Shown: piece after piece, positions 15,892 to 24,594 of the stretch
Layout: each line of letters opens with the position of its first letter
Position numbering within the stretch: position 1 is the first letter of the stretch
Assembly: GCA_009839535.1 (NCBI GenBank)
Contig: VXPN01000322.1
Span: 1-28,892, forward strand
DNA: 28,892 nt
Source: Boseongicola sp. SB0662_bin_57
GTDB lineage: Bacteria; Pseudomonadota; Alphaproteobacteria; Rhodobacterales; Rhodobacteraceae
Direction of reading: 5' to 3'
Program-made: the position numbers and the translations under genes
The notes under the pieces: model-generated
The model's input: only the letters and a program-made list of their open reading frames with translations
Database searches by the model: none
Told to the model about the DNA's origin: nothing

Positions 15892-15915
15892 GTGTAGTGG
15901 CAATAGCTACTACAC
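15892..15915. promoter_or_regulatory. Inverted repeat GTGTAGT-N10-ACTACAC, candidate TrmB operator
   Basis: A perfect 7-bp inverted repeat with a 10-bp spacer (24 bp overall, arms about 17 bp centre to centre) in the gap between tctC and the divergent regulator. It is centred about 96 bp before tctC and 64 bp before the regulator start I chose, where promoters must lie. It is the only strong dyad I see in the gap. Binding by the adjacent regulator is inference. Confidence 0.65.
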
Positions 15916-15967
15916 TTTCTCACGCTGATGCGGCAAGATGCGCCGCGTGGCAAGTGAAGCCGTCGCA

Positions 15968-16873
15968 ATGAACCAGCATTTGAACACAGAAACGCTGACG
16001 CTCCTGAGCAACATAAAGGGCCTCGGCTTCACCGACTACGAGGCCCGGGTCTATCTGGCGCTGCTCGCGAAGTCGCCGGCCACGGCGTACGAGGTCTCGA
16101 ACGGGTCCGGCGTGCCGCGCCCCAACACCTATTCCGCGTTGAACGCGCTGGCCACACGCAAGGCGATCATGCCTGTCAGCACAAACCCGGTGCGATACGT
16201 GCCCCAGCCCCCGGATGTGCTGTTCCGGACGATCGCTGCCAGGACCAGCGAGCTGTGCGAAAGCGTAGCGAACCAACTGTCGGAAATGACCGTCGATCCT
16301 GGCGAGCGCTTTGTCTGGAATCTCAGCGGCGAAAAGGAGGTCCATGCGAAGGTCGACGAGATGATCGCCAATTCGAGGACCTCGATCTGGTTCAAGGCGG
16401 ATGCCGAAATCCTGCGCCGGCACGTCGCGGCGCTGCGCGAGGCGGTGACCGGACGGCGCGTCCGGCTCCTGATCATTCTCTACGGCGACGACCCGGACGA
16501 GTTTCGCTTCAACGACCTCTGCGAGGTCTACGAGCATGAGGGGACGGGGTTCCCCATGGGCTTTGCCGACAACCATTTCACGCTTACCGCAGACCACCGT
16601 GAGATGCTGACGGCCAACTGCGAGGAAACGGTGACGGCATCGCACACCGAGAGCCACGCAATCGTCAAGATGGCGATTTCTCTGCTGCGCCACGACTACT
16701 ACATGGCGGAGATATTCCGGGTCTTTCGCAAGGAAATCGATCTTGAGTTCGGCCCGAACCTGCGACAGCTGCGGCAACACAGCTACACCCCGGATCAATA
16801 TGCGCTTTTCGAGGAACGCCAAAAGGAGCAGGCCAGTTCCAGAAGTGTCCAGGCCCCGGCCCGGACCCGTTGA
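15968..16873 (+). CDS. TrmB-family transcriptional regulator of the tct operon
   Basis: About 301 aa. Residues 5-75 form a winged helix with the TrmB signature 'LGFTDYEARVYLALLAKSPA' then 'VSNGSGVPRPNTYSALNAL'. The C-terminal part includes 'FVWNLSGEKEVHAKVDEMI', which matches the effector domain common to TrmB and phospholipase-D-like regulators. TrmB proteins are best known as sugar-responsive regulators in archaea and are less usual in proteobacteria. It diverges from tctC across an inverted repeat and probably senses the transported acid or its CoA ester. I prefer ATG 15968 because the family N-terminus begins there. An ATG at 15938 is in frame and neither has a strong ribosome site. Confidence 0.82.
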   Translation: MNQHLNTETLTLLSNIKGLGFTDYEARVYLALLAKSPATAYEVSNGSGVPRPNTYSALNALATRKAIMPVSTNPVRYVPQPPDVLFRTIAARTSELCESVANQLSEMTVDPGERFVWNLSGEKEVHAKVDEMIANSRTSIWFKADAEILRRHVAALREAVTGRRVRLLIILYGDDPDEFRFNDLCEVYEHEGTGFPMGFADNHFTLTADHREMLTANCEETVTASHTESHAIVKMAISLLRHDYYMAEIFRVFRKEIDLEFGPNLRQLRQHSYTPDQYALFEERQKEQASSRSVQAPARTR

Positions 16874-17077
16874 CTTTCGGCTCTGCGGCCCTGAACGGAT
16901 CGTGGCGACCCGCAGGCCGCCTCACGAACACCGCGAAATGCTGGCGAAGCCTTCATCGTGACCAAAGGCGGCCCTGCGATGGCGCGGCGTCTGCCGCAAG
17001 GAGAGGGAGGTCGGGAGGAATCCGTGGTATCGGGCTGCCCGTGATGCCGTCGCCCGTTCGGATGAGCCGCCAGCGGA

Positions 17078-17899
17078 TCACCATCGGCCATCGAGTGCCC
17101 GATCCGGCGGAACCGCATCCAGAAACGCCTTCAGAACTGACGACGGGTTCTTGCTTGGCGCCGAGTGGTCCTGCCCCGGCAGTACGTGGGACTGCACGAA
17201 GCCCACGCTGCCGACAAGTTTCGAGCTTGCCTGCAGGAACGGCAGCGTCCCGTCCCCGGCTATCTGGTGCACGCCGAATTCAGGTCTCTTGTAGTTCCGG
17301 GGAACAAAGAGGCAGTCACGATGCACCGCCTCCATCTCTCGCAGGGTGACCGGCATGTGCCCCACGCGCGCCTTCCAGCGCGTCTCGTCCCGTTTCAGTT
17401 CCTCGATGTCTTGCGAAGACCGCCTGTGAAACAGGCGCGAATGGAGAGCGGTTGCCGCCTCGGCTCCATCGGTCTCCATGGCGTCTCGAACACGCGACAG
17501 GCCGTCGGCAAACTCCGGGTCCACGCGGTCGGTTGCCGGTGGCTCCCACAACACCATCGCGGCAAGATCCGGAGGATTTCGCAGAAGTTCCAGCGCGATG
17601 CGCGCGCCCATTGACAGGCCGAAGACGACTGGCCTGTCCGCCGCGACCGCAATCACCGCGCGCAAGTCGTCGGCCTCGGCCAGGAAATCGTACGCCCCGG
17701 TATCTTCACTCTCACCTCGTCCACGACGGTCGTAGCGCGTGACGGCATGGGTCTCCTCGAGGCTTGCCCGCAGAGCCGGAGTCGATGTCCTGTCGCCGCT
17801 TGCGCCATGCACGAGAATCAGCGGCGCACCGCTTCCGCCAGTCTCGTGTGCGATTCGCGTGCCGTCCGGCGAGATCGCGAAATCAGCCATCTTCGCCAT
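17078..17899 (-). CDS. Alpha/beta-fold hydrolase
   Basis: About 273 aa, a compact alpha/beta hydrolase: oxyanion-hole 'LILVHGASGDR' (28-37), nucleophile elbow GLSMG with S96, and a C-terminal 'LPGQDHSAPSKNP' offering the catalytic histidine. There is no signal peptide, so it is cytoplasmic. It would hydrolyse an ester, lactone or similar bond; the substrate is unknown. Its start overlaps the end of the MarR gene by 17 nt (an ATG three codons in, at 17890, is an alternative), so the two are coupled. The neighbouring TAXI-TRAP transporter suggests that it acts on an imported compound. It converges with the TrmB gene, leaving a 204-bp gap in which I see nothing clear. Confidence 0.85.
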   Translation of the reverse strand: MAKMADFAISPDGTRIAHETGGSGAPLILVHGASGDRTSTPALRASLEETHAVTRYDRRGRGESEDTGAYDFLAEADDLRAVIAVAADRPVVFGLSMGARIALELLRNPPDLAAMVLWEPPATDRVDPEFADGLSRVRDAMETDGAEAATALHSRLFHRRSSQDIEELKRDETRWKARVGHMPVTLREMEAVHRDCLFVPRNYKRPEFGVHQIAGDGTLPFLQASSKLVGSVGFVQSHVLPGQDHSAPSKNPSSVLKAFLDAVPPDRALDGRW

Positions 17900-18383
17900 A
17901 TTTGGCTGCCAGGAACCTGTGGAACTTGTCGGTGATCGACAGCCAGGCCCGCCACTCCACTTCCGTCAGTTCCCCAATCATCTCAAGTTCCCGGCCAAGC
18001 ATGAATGCGGCGACCTGATCGGCAACGACCGCACCCGCTTCGGTCAGGTTGACGACGGCGACCCTTCGGTCCGTGGCGTCCGGGAGACGCCGGACCAGCC
18101 CGCGCCTCTCCAGCCTGGCCACTGACCGTGAAACCGTCCCGCGATCCATCAGCGCGGCCTCCGCAATGCGAATCGATGGCTGCGGACCGCCTCGCTGCAA
18201 CACGAAGAGAAGGCGCCATTCATCGACCGAAACACGCAGTCGCTCGGCCTCGGCATCCCGGCCGCGACGCATCAGCCTGTTGTGCCGCGACAGCCGATAG
18301 GAACTCAGTTCGGTGATGCCTATGTCGTCGGCGCGGACGGGCTTTCGCCTTGCCGGAACTGCCTTGTTCGCTGTTTCCTGCAC
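17883..18383 (-). CDS. MarR-family transcriptional regulator
   Basis: About 166 aa. The winged helix is clear: 'LSSYRLSRHNRLMRRGRD' (dimer helix), 'VSVDEWRLLFVLQRGGP', the recognition helix 'MDRGTVSRSVARLERRGLVR', the wing 'RLPDATDRRVAVVNLTEAG', then the long C-terminal dimerisation helix. MarR proteins usually repress transport and degradation genes until a small aromatic or acid effector binds. I use GTG 18381-18383 because any earlier in-frame ATG lies inside the upstream TAXI gene. The ribosome site is weak, so the exact start is uncertain. It sits between the solute-binding protein gene (a hairpin lies in the gap) and the hydrolase, and may control the divergent TRAP promoters. Confidence 0.88.
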   Translation of the reverse strand: MQETANKAVPARRKPVRADDIGITELSSYRLSRHNRLMRRGRDAEAERLRVSVDEWRLLFVLQRGGPQPSIRIAEAALMDRGTVSRSVARLERRGLVRRLPDATDRRVAVVNLTEAGAVVADQVAAFMLGRELEMIGELTEVEWRAWLSITDKFHRFLAAKYGEDG

Positions 18384-18394
18384 TTTGCTTGCCC

Positions 18395-18424
18395 CTGGCA
18401 AGGGGGGGATCGCCCCCCTGCCAG
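18395..18424 (-). terminator. G/C-rich hairpin between TAXI gene and MarR gene
   Basis: CTGGCA and TGCCAG flank GGGGGG/CCCCCC runs, giving a roughly 12-bp stem with one bulged A and a short GATCG-like loop. It begins 8 nt after the solute-binding protein stop. There is no T-run after it on the minus strand, so it may be a partial terminator or an mRNA 3'-end stabiliser rather than a full stop. Confidence 0.5.
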
Positions 18425-18432
18425 TTGCAGTA

Positions 18433-19440
18433 TCACTTGATGTCCGGAACTTCCAATCCACGTTCCTCATAGTACCTTGCCGCACCCGGATGGACCGGAA
18501 GATTCGTGAAGTTCGCGAAGTTCTGGATCTCAATTCCGTTCGCCCACGCGGCAACGGACTGGAGATCGCCGAGGTTTTCCCAGAACGCCTTGGTGATCGA
18601 ATATGCCACGTCATCGGGGACATGGACAGGAATGCCAACGCCGGTCCAGTCATTCCAGGTCGTGACAGGTTCCTCATTCGCCTGATTCGGACCGTAGGCG
18701 TCAGGCGCAACTTCGGTCAGGCTTCGGCCGGGAATGTTCGTCTGACGCTGGACCTCTTCGTTCTGCAGATCGGCCTCGCTGATTCCGATGAGTCGGATTG
18801 GGTCCACTGATGCCGCCTGCTGGATGCCAGGATTGCCCACAGGGACCGGGCGGAACCAGGTGTCGATCTGGCCATCCTGGAAGGCTTGGAACGCTGATCC
18901 GAAATCGAGCGAGACGAGAGTGTAGTCCTCGTCCGGCTCCATGCCGGTGATCGCTCGTGTAAGATCCTGCATCATGCGCGAAACCGCGGCCCCGCGAGGC
19001 CCGAAGAACACGTTCTTGCCTCTCAGATCCTCAAGCGACCGGATCCCGCTCTTCTCCCATACGACGAGTTGGAAGGTGCCGCCAGGATACATTGCCATTG
19101 TGCGCAACTTGCCGAACAGCTCCTCGTTGCCGGGGATGTCCTTGTACATGGCCCTGCCGTTCTTGAGCAGCGACGCGATGAACGGAACGATGAGATGAAG
19201 GTCCGCCTCGCCTTTCGCACCCTGCAGGAGCGCCTTCGTGCCTGGCTGGTTGCCGGACAGCTCGATCTGGATGTTCGGATCCACGCGGCCAACGACATTC
19301 GAGATGTATGTCATCACCTGCGCGGACGAGCCGGTCGGACTTCCGTGAGTCGCCCGGAGGCGAATGGTCTCGGCTGAAACGGCGCCGGCCAGCAAAGCGG
19401 CCGCAAGTGACAGTCCAGCCGCCTGAATGATCCTGTTCAT
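18433..19440 (-). CDS. TAXI-family TRAP transporter solute-binding protein
   Basis: 335 aa with a Sec signal peptide ('MNRIIQAAGLSLAAALLAGA', then VSA before ETIRLRATHG). The mature part has TAXI-type features: 'THGSPTGSSAQVMTYISNVV', 'GEADLHLIVPFIASLL', 'LEDLRGKNVFFGPRGAAVSR' and 'IDTWFRPVPVGNPGIQQA'. It would capture a substrate in the periplasm and hand it to the fused TRAP permease encoded divergently at 19590. GGGAGGA lies before the ATG. TAXI proteins bind glutamate-like and other organic acids in known cases, but the ligand here is unknown. The gene leads a minus-strand group with MarR and the hydrolase. Confidence 0.9.
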   Translation of the reverse strand: MNRIIQAAGLSLAAALLAGAVSAETIRLRATHGSPTGSSAQVMTYISNVVGRVDPNIQIELSGNQPGTKALLQGAKGEADLHLIVPFIASLLKNGRAMYKDIPGNEELFGKLRTMAMYPGGTFQLVVWEKSGIRSLEDLRGKNVFFGPRGAAVSRMMQDLTRAITGMEPDEDYTLVSLDFGSAFQAFQDGQIDTWFRPVPVGNPGIQQAASVDPIRLIGISEADLQNEEVQRQTNIPGRSLTEVAPDAYGPNQANEEPVTTWNDWTGVGIPVHVPDDVAYSITKAFWENLGDLQSVAAWANGIEIQNFANFTNLPVHPGAARYYEERGLEVPDIK

Positions 19441-19492
19441 TGGTTTTCCTCCCTTGCGAAGACTGACTAGGTTTCAGGTCGCTGGCCATGGT

Positions 19493-19516
19493 CAACAATT
19501 TTGTTGGTTTTGCAAC
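19493..19516. promoter_or_regulatory. CAAC/GTTG dyad cluster in divergent TRAP promoter
   Basis: CAACAA-TT-TTGTTG (19493-19506) is a perfect 6-bp inverted repeat, and its right arm pairs again with GCAAC at 19512-19516, so a GTTG/CAAC element occurs three times in 24 bp. It lies between the TAXI gene and the fused permease gene. MarR repressors bind short A/T-centred dyads of this kind, making it the best operator candidate for the nearby MarR protein. That is inference. Confidence 0.5.
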
Positions 19517-19589
19517 TAAAATCTACTAAGCATCAAAGACATGCCCCATGCCCCGGACCGCCCCCGGGAAACGCAAGCCAAGGAAGGCA

Positions 19590-21476
19590 ATGGATATCCA
19601 CAAGAAGCTGGCAGCCGTCGCGGCGGTGGCAATTTCCCTGACCTCCCTGTACGTCGCAGGCATCCGGCTGATCGATCCGCTGCTTCTGCGACCAACGGTC
19701 TTTGGACTTGCCGTGGTGGCCGGCATCCTGAACTGGCCGCTGGCGGAGGAATTCAATGCGCGGGGCGCCAAGGGCGCCCTTCTGTGGGCGGTCGACGCAG
19801 GCCTTCTGGCCGGAACCATCCTCGCCTGCATTCGATACATCCAGATCAGCGAGGCATTCGAGGAAGGCTTCATGTTCCTGGACATGCGCGACATCGGACT
19901 TGGATTGCTCGCCATGCTGACCGCGATGGAGCTCACCAGACGAGTGCTCGGCTGGACGATTGTCGTCATTTGCGGGCTCGCCCTGATCTACATGGTTTTC
20001 GGAGAGTACCTGCCGGGCGTGCTTGGAAATGCCGGATATTCGCTCGAGCAGGTCGTGTCGGATCTTTGGCTGTCGACGACCGGCACTTTGGGGACCGCGT
20101 TCGGCGTTCTGACGACGCTGGTGATCGTCTACATCGTCTTCGGTTCGATCATCACGAAGTCGGGGGCGGGTGACGCCCTGATCAAGATCGCCATGGCGCT
20201 TGCAGGCGGCACCCGCGGCGGCGCAGCGCACGGAGCCGTCGGCGCCTCGGCCATGTTCGGGTCGATTTCGGGCAGCACGGTCGCCAACGTGGTCGGAACC
20301 GGCACCTTCACGATCCCGCTCATCAAGCGCCAAGGATTCTCGGGCCGATTCGCCGGCGCAACTGAAGCGGCTGCGTCAACTGGCGGGACCTTCACGCCGC
20401 CGGTGATGGGCTCGGCAGCCTTCCTGATGGCAGACCTGACCGGCACCCCCTACCTGACCGTGGCCATTGCCGCCGCCGTCCCGGCCGCGCTCTTCTACAT
20501 CAGCCTCTTTCTGGCGGTTGAGCTCGAAGCGCGCCGTACCAGGATCAGGCCGGTTGCGGAATCCGACCGCGTGCGCCTGACTGGGCGGGACTGGCTGAAT
20601 GGCCTCATGTTCCTGTTGCCGATCCTGACCATCCTTGGCGTCCTGATAGCCGGCCGTTCTGCGGCTTTTGCAGGCGTCGTGTCAATTCTCGTTACCGTCG
20701 CCACTGCATTCGCGCTCAATCCGGAGCTTCGTGCCAAGCCGCTGCCCCTCCTGGAAGGGCTGGTGGCAGGCGGAATCAACTCCGTCCGCATTCTTGCAAT
20801 AATCGCCTGCATCGGCGTCTTCGTCGGGGTCGTGAACTCCACGGGACTTGGCGTGAAGCTTGCGCAGATCATTGGCGGTCTCGGGCGAGAGCAGCTGTTC
20901 CTGTCGCTTGCGGTCGCGGCGCTGGCAACCACGGTTCTGAGCATGGGCATGCCTACCACGCCTGCCTACCTGATCGTTGTCCTGACGATGGGCCCGGCGC
21001 TCCTGAAGCTCGATGCGCAAGTCCTGCCGATGCACATGTTCATCCTGTACTACGCGGCGCTTGGCGCGGTGACACCGCCAGTCGCCGGCGGGAGCTACAC
21101 GGCAGCACCGATTGCAGGCGCCGACCCGGTCCTGCTGAGCTTCACAGCCTTTCGACTGACGATCGTCGGGTACATCTTCCCGTTCGTCTTCATCTTCTCT
21201 CCGGAGATCTTCCTGGTCGTCGGCGACCCTGCATGGTCCGAAATCGCCTCCGTGACCCTGCGTTCGGTCTTCGCGGTGATCCTGATCACTCTCGGACTTG
21301 GCGCCGTCGGACGATCGGCTGCCGTGCTGCCATTGAAGGCTCTTGCCTTCCTGTCCGGATGCATGGTCCTGTTTGCCGACCCGATGATCTTCGGGCCCGG
21401 CCTTCTTCTGGGTGGGGTCGCCTTGCTGATGCTGCGATCACGAACTGCCGCAACGGACGAGACGACAGCCGAATGA
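19590..21476 (+). CDS. TRAP transporter fused permease (DctQM, TAXI type)
   Basis: About 628 aa, almost all membrane helices: a small DctQ-like part (roughly residues 1-170) fused to the large DctM part. Signature stretches are 'GGAAHGAVGASAMFGSISGS', 'TVANVVGTGTFTIPLIKRQG', 'STGGTFTPPVMGSAAFLMAD' and 'ALGAVTPPVAGGSYTAAPIA'. It imports the ligand of the TAXI protein using a cation gradient. I start at ATG 19590-19592, which follows GGAAGG. An in-frame ATG at 19548 would add 14 mainly basic residues without a good ribosome site. It overlaps the sulfatase gene by ATGA, so the two are co-translated. Confidence 0.93.
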   Translation: MDIHKKLAAVAAVAISLTSLYVAGIRLIDPLLLRPTVFGLAVVAGILNWPLAEEFNARGAKGALLWAVDAGLLAGTILACIRYIQISEAFEEGFMFLDMRDIGLGLLAMLTAMELTRRVLGWTIVVICGLALIYMVFGEYLPGVLGNAGYSLEQVVSDLWLSTTGTLGTAFGVLTTLVIVYIVFGSIITKSGAGDALIKIAMALAGGTRGGAAHGAVGASAMFGSISGSTVANVVGTGTFTIPLIKRQGFSGRFAGATEAAASTGGTFTPPVMGSAAFLMADLTGTPYLTVAIAAAVPAALFYISLFLAVELEARRTRIRPVAESDRVRLTGRDWLNGLMFLLPILTILGVLIAGRSAAFAGVVSILVTVATAFALNPELRAKPLPLLEGLVAGGINSVRILAIIACIGVFVGVVNSTGLGVKLAQIIGGLGREQLFLSLAVAALATTVLSMGMPTTPAYLIVVLTMGPALLKLDAQVLPMHMFILYYAALGAVTPPVAGGSYTAAPIAGADPVLLSFTAFRLTIVGYIFPFVFIFSPEIFLVVGDPAWSEIASVTLRSVFAVILITLGLGAVGRSAAVLPLKALAFLSGCMVLFADPMIFGPGLLLGGVALLMLRSRTAATDETTAE

Positions 21477-23047
21477 CCAAGGTCCGCAACGTCCTCTTCA
21501 TCATGTGCGACCAGCTCAGGGCCGACTACTTGGGCTGCAACGGGCATCCGTTCATCAAGACCGCAAACATCGACTGGCTGGCAACGAAGGGCGTCAACTT
21601 CACGAAGGCTTACGCGCAGGCGCCCGTGTGCGGACCGTCGCGCATGTCCTTTTACACGGGGCGCTATGTCTCCAGCCACGGCGCAACATGGAATCGCAGC
21701 CCGCTGCGCGTCGATGAATTGACGTTGGGGCATGCGATGATGGCGCAAGGGCTTCGCGCGGCTCTTGTCGGCAAGAGCCATATAGTCGTTGACACTGACG
21801 CGCTTGCCAGGCTTGGCATGGACCCGCTGGAAGATCGCGGCCGCCTGATCGCGGAGGGCGGCTTCGAACCGGTCGAGCGGGACGACGGGGTGCACCGCGA
21901 CGCCCGAGTCGCGCCTGATCTTGCATACAACGAATTCCTCCGCGAGCATGGCTATGGTGGCCACAACCCATGGCATTCCCACGCGAACTCTGCCGATGGC
22001 GAAAACGGGGAAGTTCTGTCGGGCTGGCATCTCCGAAACTCGGGCAAGCCCGCGCGGGTCGCCGAGGCGCACTCCGAAACCGCCTACATGACGGACAGGG
22101 CGCTCGACTTCATCAAGGCGCAGGGCGACGAGCCATGGTTCCTCCACCTGAGCTACATCAAGCCGCACTGGCCCTACATGGCACCTGCACACTATCATTC
22201 ACTGTACTCGCGGGATCACGTCATTCCTGCACGGAAAGGCGACATTGAACGATCCGCACCGCATGCGATCGCACGGGTGCTCATGGATATCTCGGACAGC
22301 GTGGCCTTCCAGAATGAACAGACCCGTGAAACCGTGATTCCGACCTACATGGGGCTCGTTCACCAGATCGACGATCATCTGGGCCGCGTATTTGACCTGT
22401 TGAATCGCACGGGCCGCATGAACGACACCATGATCGTGTTCACCTCGGATCATGGCGATCACCTCGGGGATCACTGGCTGGCCGACAAGGGCATGTTCTA
22501 CGAGTCGGCCGTACGCATTCCGCTCATCATCTACGATCCGCGAAAGAGCGCGGATTCCATGCGTGGCTGCGCCGTCGACACGCTCGTGGAATCCATCGAC
22601 CTGTTTCCGACCTTCGCCGAGGCAACCGGTGGCGCCGTGCCTCGTCACCGCCTGGAAGGGGAAAGCCTGCTGCCGATCCTGGACGGCGATGCAACGGACA
22701 CCGCCCGATCGGCGGTGTTCAGCGAAATGGACTACGCGTTCATCGAGACCCGATCCAGGCTGAATCTTGGCGTAGACCGTGCGACGGGAAGAATGGTCCG
22801 AACCAGGCACTGGAAATACGTCCACTTCGATGAACTTGAACCGCAGCTCTTTGACCTCAACGCGGACCCGGATGAAATCTGCGACCTAGGCACGGATCAG
22901 GCATATGCGCACGTTCGGGAAGAGATGCAGCGGCTCCTGATGGACTGGTCGCTGCGATGGAAGACTCGAATAACCGTGGATCATGAGAACGTGGCCTCCT
23001 GGCTCTCAACCGGACGTGAGAGCGGCGTGTCCAAGGCGGCGTGGTAG
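21473..23047 (+). CDS. Sulfatase / phosphonate-monoester-hydrolase-like enzyme
   Basis: 524 aa of the alkaline-phosphatase superfamily. The N-terminus 'VRNVLFIMCDQLRADYLGC' supplies metal ligands D13 and Q14. C53 in CGPSR (53-57) is the formylglycine-forming CxPSR site. 'FLHLSYIKPHWPYMAP' and 'FTSDHGDHLGDHWLADKG' (D326, H327) complete the active site. The pattern is closest to phosphonate monoester hydrolase/arylsulfatase hybrids, which are promiscuous for sulfate, phosphate-diester and phosphonate-ester bonds. There is no signal peptide, so it acts in the cytoplasm on an imported substrate. It is coupled to the TRAP permease by a 4-nt overlap, so that transporter probably carries its substrate. 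No formylglycine-generating enzyme is in the window. Confidence 0.9.
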   Translation: MTKVRNVLFIMCDQLRADYLGCNGHPFIKTANIDWLATKGVNFTKAYAQAPVCGPSRMSFYTGRYVSSHGATWNRSPLRVDELTLGHAMMAQGLRAALVGKSHIVVDTDALARLGMDPLEDRGRLIAEGGFEPVERDDGVHRDARVAPDLAYNEFLREHGYGGHNPWHSHANSADGENGEVLSGWHLRNSGKPARVAEAHSETAYMTDRALDFIKAQGDEPWFLHLSYIKPHWPYMAPAHYHSLYSRDHVIPARKGDIERSAPHAIARVLMDISDSVAFQNEQTRETVIPTYMGLVHQIDDHLGRVFDLLNRTGRMNDTMIVFTSDHGDHLGDHWLADKGMFYESAVRIPLIIYDPRKSADSMRGCAVDTLVESIDLFPTFAEATGGAVPRHRLEGESLLPILDGDATDTARSAVFSEMDYAFIETRSRLNLGVDRATGRMVRTRHWKYVHFDELEPQLFDLNADPDEICDLGTDQAYAHVREEMQRLLMDWSLRWKTRITVDHENVASWLSTGRESGVSKAAW

Positions 23048-23550
23048 TCTCCGTCCGCCGGTTTCGCCGTCGTCATGACATGTGGACGCCGCCGCCGGGG
23101 TTCGCATGCGTGCAACCCGGCGGGTTCGATTTCCCGGCCGTCGGTCTTGACGAAGACGATGGAGGCTTCCTTCGACCGTTCTGGGCCTGGATTCGCGTTG
23201 TTGCCAGATTGCCGACCAAATGGCCTCGCGGTGCTTGAAAGTCGGGGCGACGAGCGCCTATGCGGGTTGTGGCTATCGTCGAAAGGAAAGTGGGAGAGCC
23301 GGCATATGTTCGTTGCAGCAGGCACATCCTCTCTCAATGGGGCGCGTCGCGAGGCTCTCCGGGCGTCTTTGCGGGAGAATGCGCGCATGTCTGTCGCACT
23401 CGGCTGCCAAGGGCTTGATGCAAGCTCTTCCCGTTGCGATGCCGAGGAAACTCTCCTTTGCGAGATTTGCGACGACGAGGCAGAGCGGACGGTGGTCGCA
23501 GCCGGAGAGGCCGGGCCAGGTCCGGCTGGGCATGAGACGGGTTGACCCGG
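23048..23550. other. 503-bp gap with no convincing gene
   Basis: Frames of about 150 aa are open on the plus strand, but they are Arg/Ser/Cys-rich, match no family I know, and have no ribosome sites at sensible starts. Some fragments on the minus strand look vaguely protein-like, so this may be eroded coding DNA. It separates the sulfatase from the Ldh-family gene, which may therefore have its own promoter. Confidence 0.4.
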
Positions 23551-24594
23551 ATGTCCCGTCCCGTTCCCCATGAGGCCCTGCGTCGCTTTGCGTCGGATTG
23601 CACTCAAGCACTTGGAGTGAACGCCCACGCTGCAGACATCGTGGCAGACACATTGGTTCAGGCTGACCTGTGGGGTCACCAGTCCCATGGCGTGATGCGT
23701 CTCTTCTGGTATGCAGAACGGCTGAAAGGCGGCGCCGTGAGCGGGAACGCCGAGCCGCTGACAGACGGCGGATTCGGCGCGATCGCAACCATGGATGGCC
23801 AGGGCGGGCTGGGTCAGGTGGTTGCCCATTCGGCAATGTCCAAGGCGATTGCGCTGTCGAGGGAATTCGGCATCGGCGCAGTCGCCGTGCGCAACTCGGG
23901 ACACTTCGGCACGGCGATGTATTTCACGAGGCTGGCCGCCTTGGCCGGGTGCGTCGGCTTCATCTCGACCAATGCAAGCCCGGCGATGGCTCCCTGGGGA
24001 GGCAAGGAAAAGCGGGTCGGGACGAACCCATGGTCCTGGGCCGCCCCGGCAGGACGCCATGCGCCCATGATGCTGGACATCGCAAACACATCCGTTGCCC
24101 GTGGCAAGCTCTACCTGGCCCTACAGCACAATGAACGCATCCCGGACGGATGGGCCATGGATGCCGACGGCAACGCAACCACTGATCCGACGGCAGGCAT
24201 CGCGGGCACCATCCTGCCCATGGCCGGTCACAAGGGATACGCCATTTCGACTATCATGGACGTGCTGTCAGGGATTCTGCCCGGAAGCCGGTTTGGCAGC
24301 TCCGTGATTGGCCCATACGTGCCGAACGGCGTCAGCGGAGCGGGCCATCTTGTTCTCGCGATCGACATCAAGGCGGCGCGGCCGAGGGAAGCCTTCGAGG
24401 CGGACATGGAACGACTGATTGACGAGTTGAAGGCGACGCCGCTCCAGCCGGGTGCTGACCAGATATACTATCCCGGCGAGATCGAGGCGATGTCTGACGC
24501 CCGGCTGCGCCGGTACGGCATTCGTTTGCCGAACGACACTGCTGACGAGCTGCGCGACAAGGCGCGAGAACTGGGGATCGTCGCCCCGTTCTGA
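23551..24594 (+). CDS. Ldh-family 2-hydroxyacid dehydrogenase (malate/sulfolactate type)
   Basis: About 347 aa of the Ldh_2 (malate/L-lactate dehydrogenase-like, COG2055) family, a non-Rossmann NAD(P) fold. Signatures are 'ADLWGHQSHGVMRLFWYAE' (H46 in GHxSHG, the proposed catalytic histidine), 'AVRNSGHFGTAMYFT', 'STNASPAMAPWGGKEKRVGT' then NP, and 'PMAGHKGYAISTIMDVLSG'. Members oxidise or reduce malate, lactate, ureidoglycolate or (R)-sulfolactate, so the name of the substrate is open. An ATG at 23551 is chosen over a TTG three codons earlier, and the ribosome site is weak. It lies downstream of the sulfatase but 500 bp away, so a common pathway is plausible rather than shown. Confidence 0.9.
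   Translation: MSRPVPHEALRRFASDCTQALGVNAHAADIVADTLVQADLWGHQSHGVMRLFWYAERLKGGAVSGNAEPLTDGGFGAIATMDGQGGLGQVVAHSAMSKAIALSREFGIGAVAVRNSGHFGTAMYFTRLAALAGCVGFISTNASPAMAPWGGKEKRVGTNPWSWAAPAGRHAPMMLDIANTSVARGKLYLALQHNERIPDGWAMDADGNATTDPTAGIAGTILPMAGHKGYAISTIMDVLSGILPGSRFGSSVIGPYVPNGVSGAGHLVLAIDIKAARPREAFEADMERLIDELKATPLQPGADQIYYPGEIEAMSDARLRRYGIRLPNDTADELRDKARELGIVAPF

Noticed and set aside
15920..16822. A 300-codon minus-strand frame opposite the TrmB gene
   Set aside because: It mirrors the TrmB codons. The plus-strand translation has a clear winged helix and effector domain.
21233..21472. An 80-codon N-terminal extension of the sulfatase frame
   Set aside because: It lies inside the TRAP permease gene, and the family N-terminus begins at the ATG in the ATGA overlap at 21473.
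23075..23545. A 156-codon frame in the gap before the Ldh-family gene
   Set aside because: Composition is unlike the neighbours, there is no ribosome site and no recognisable family. It is kept only as a gap note.
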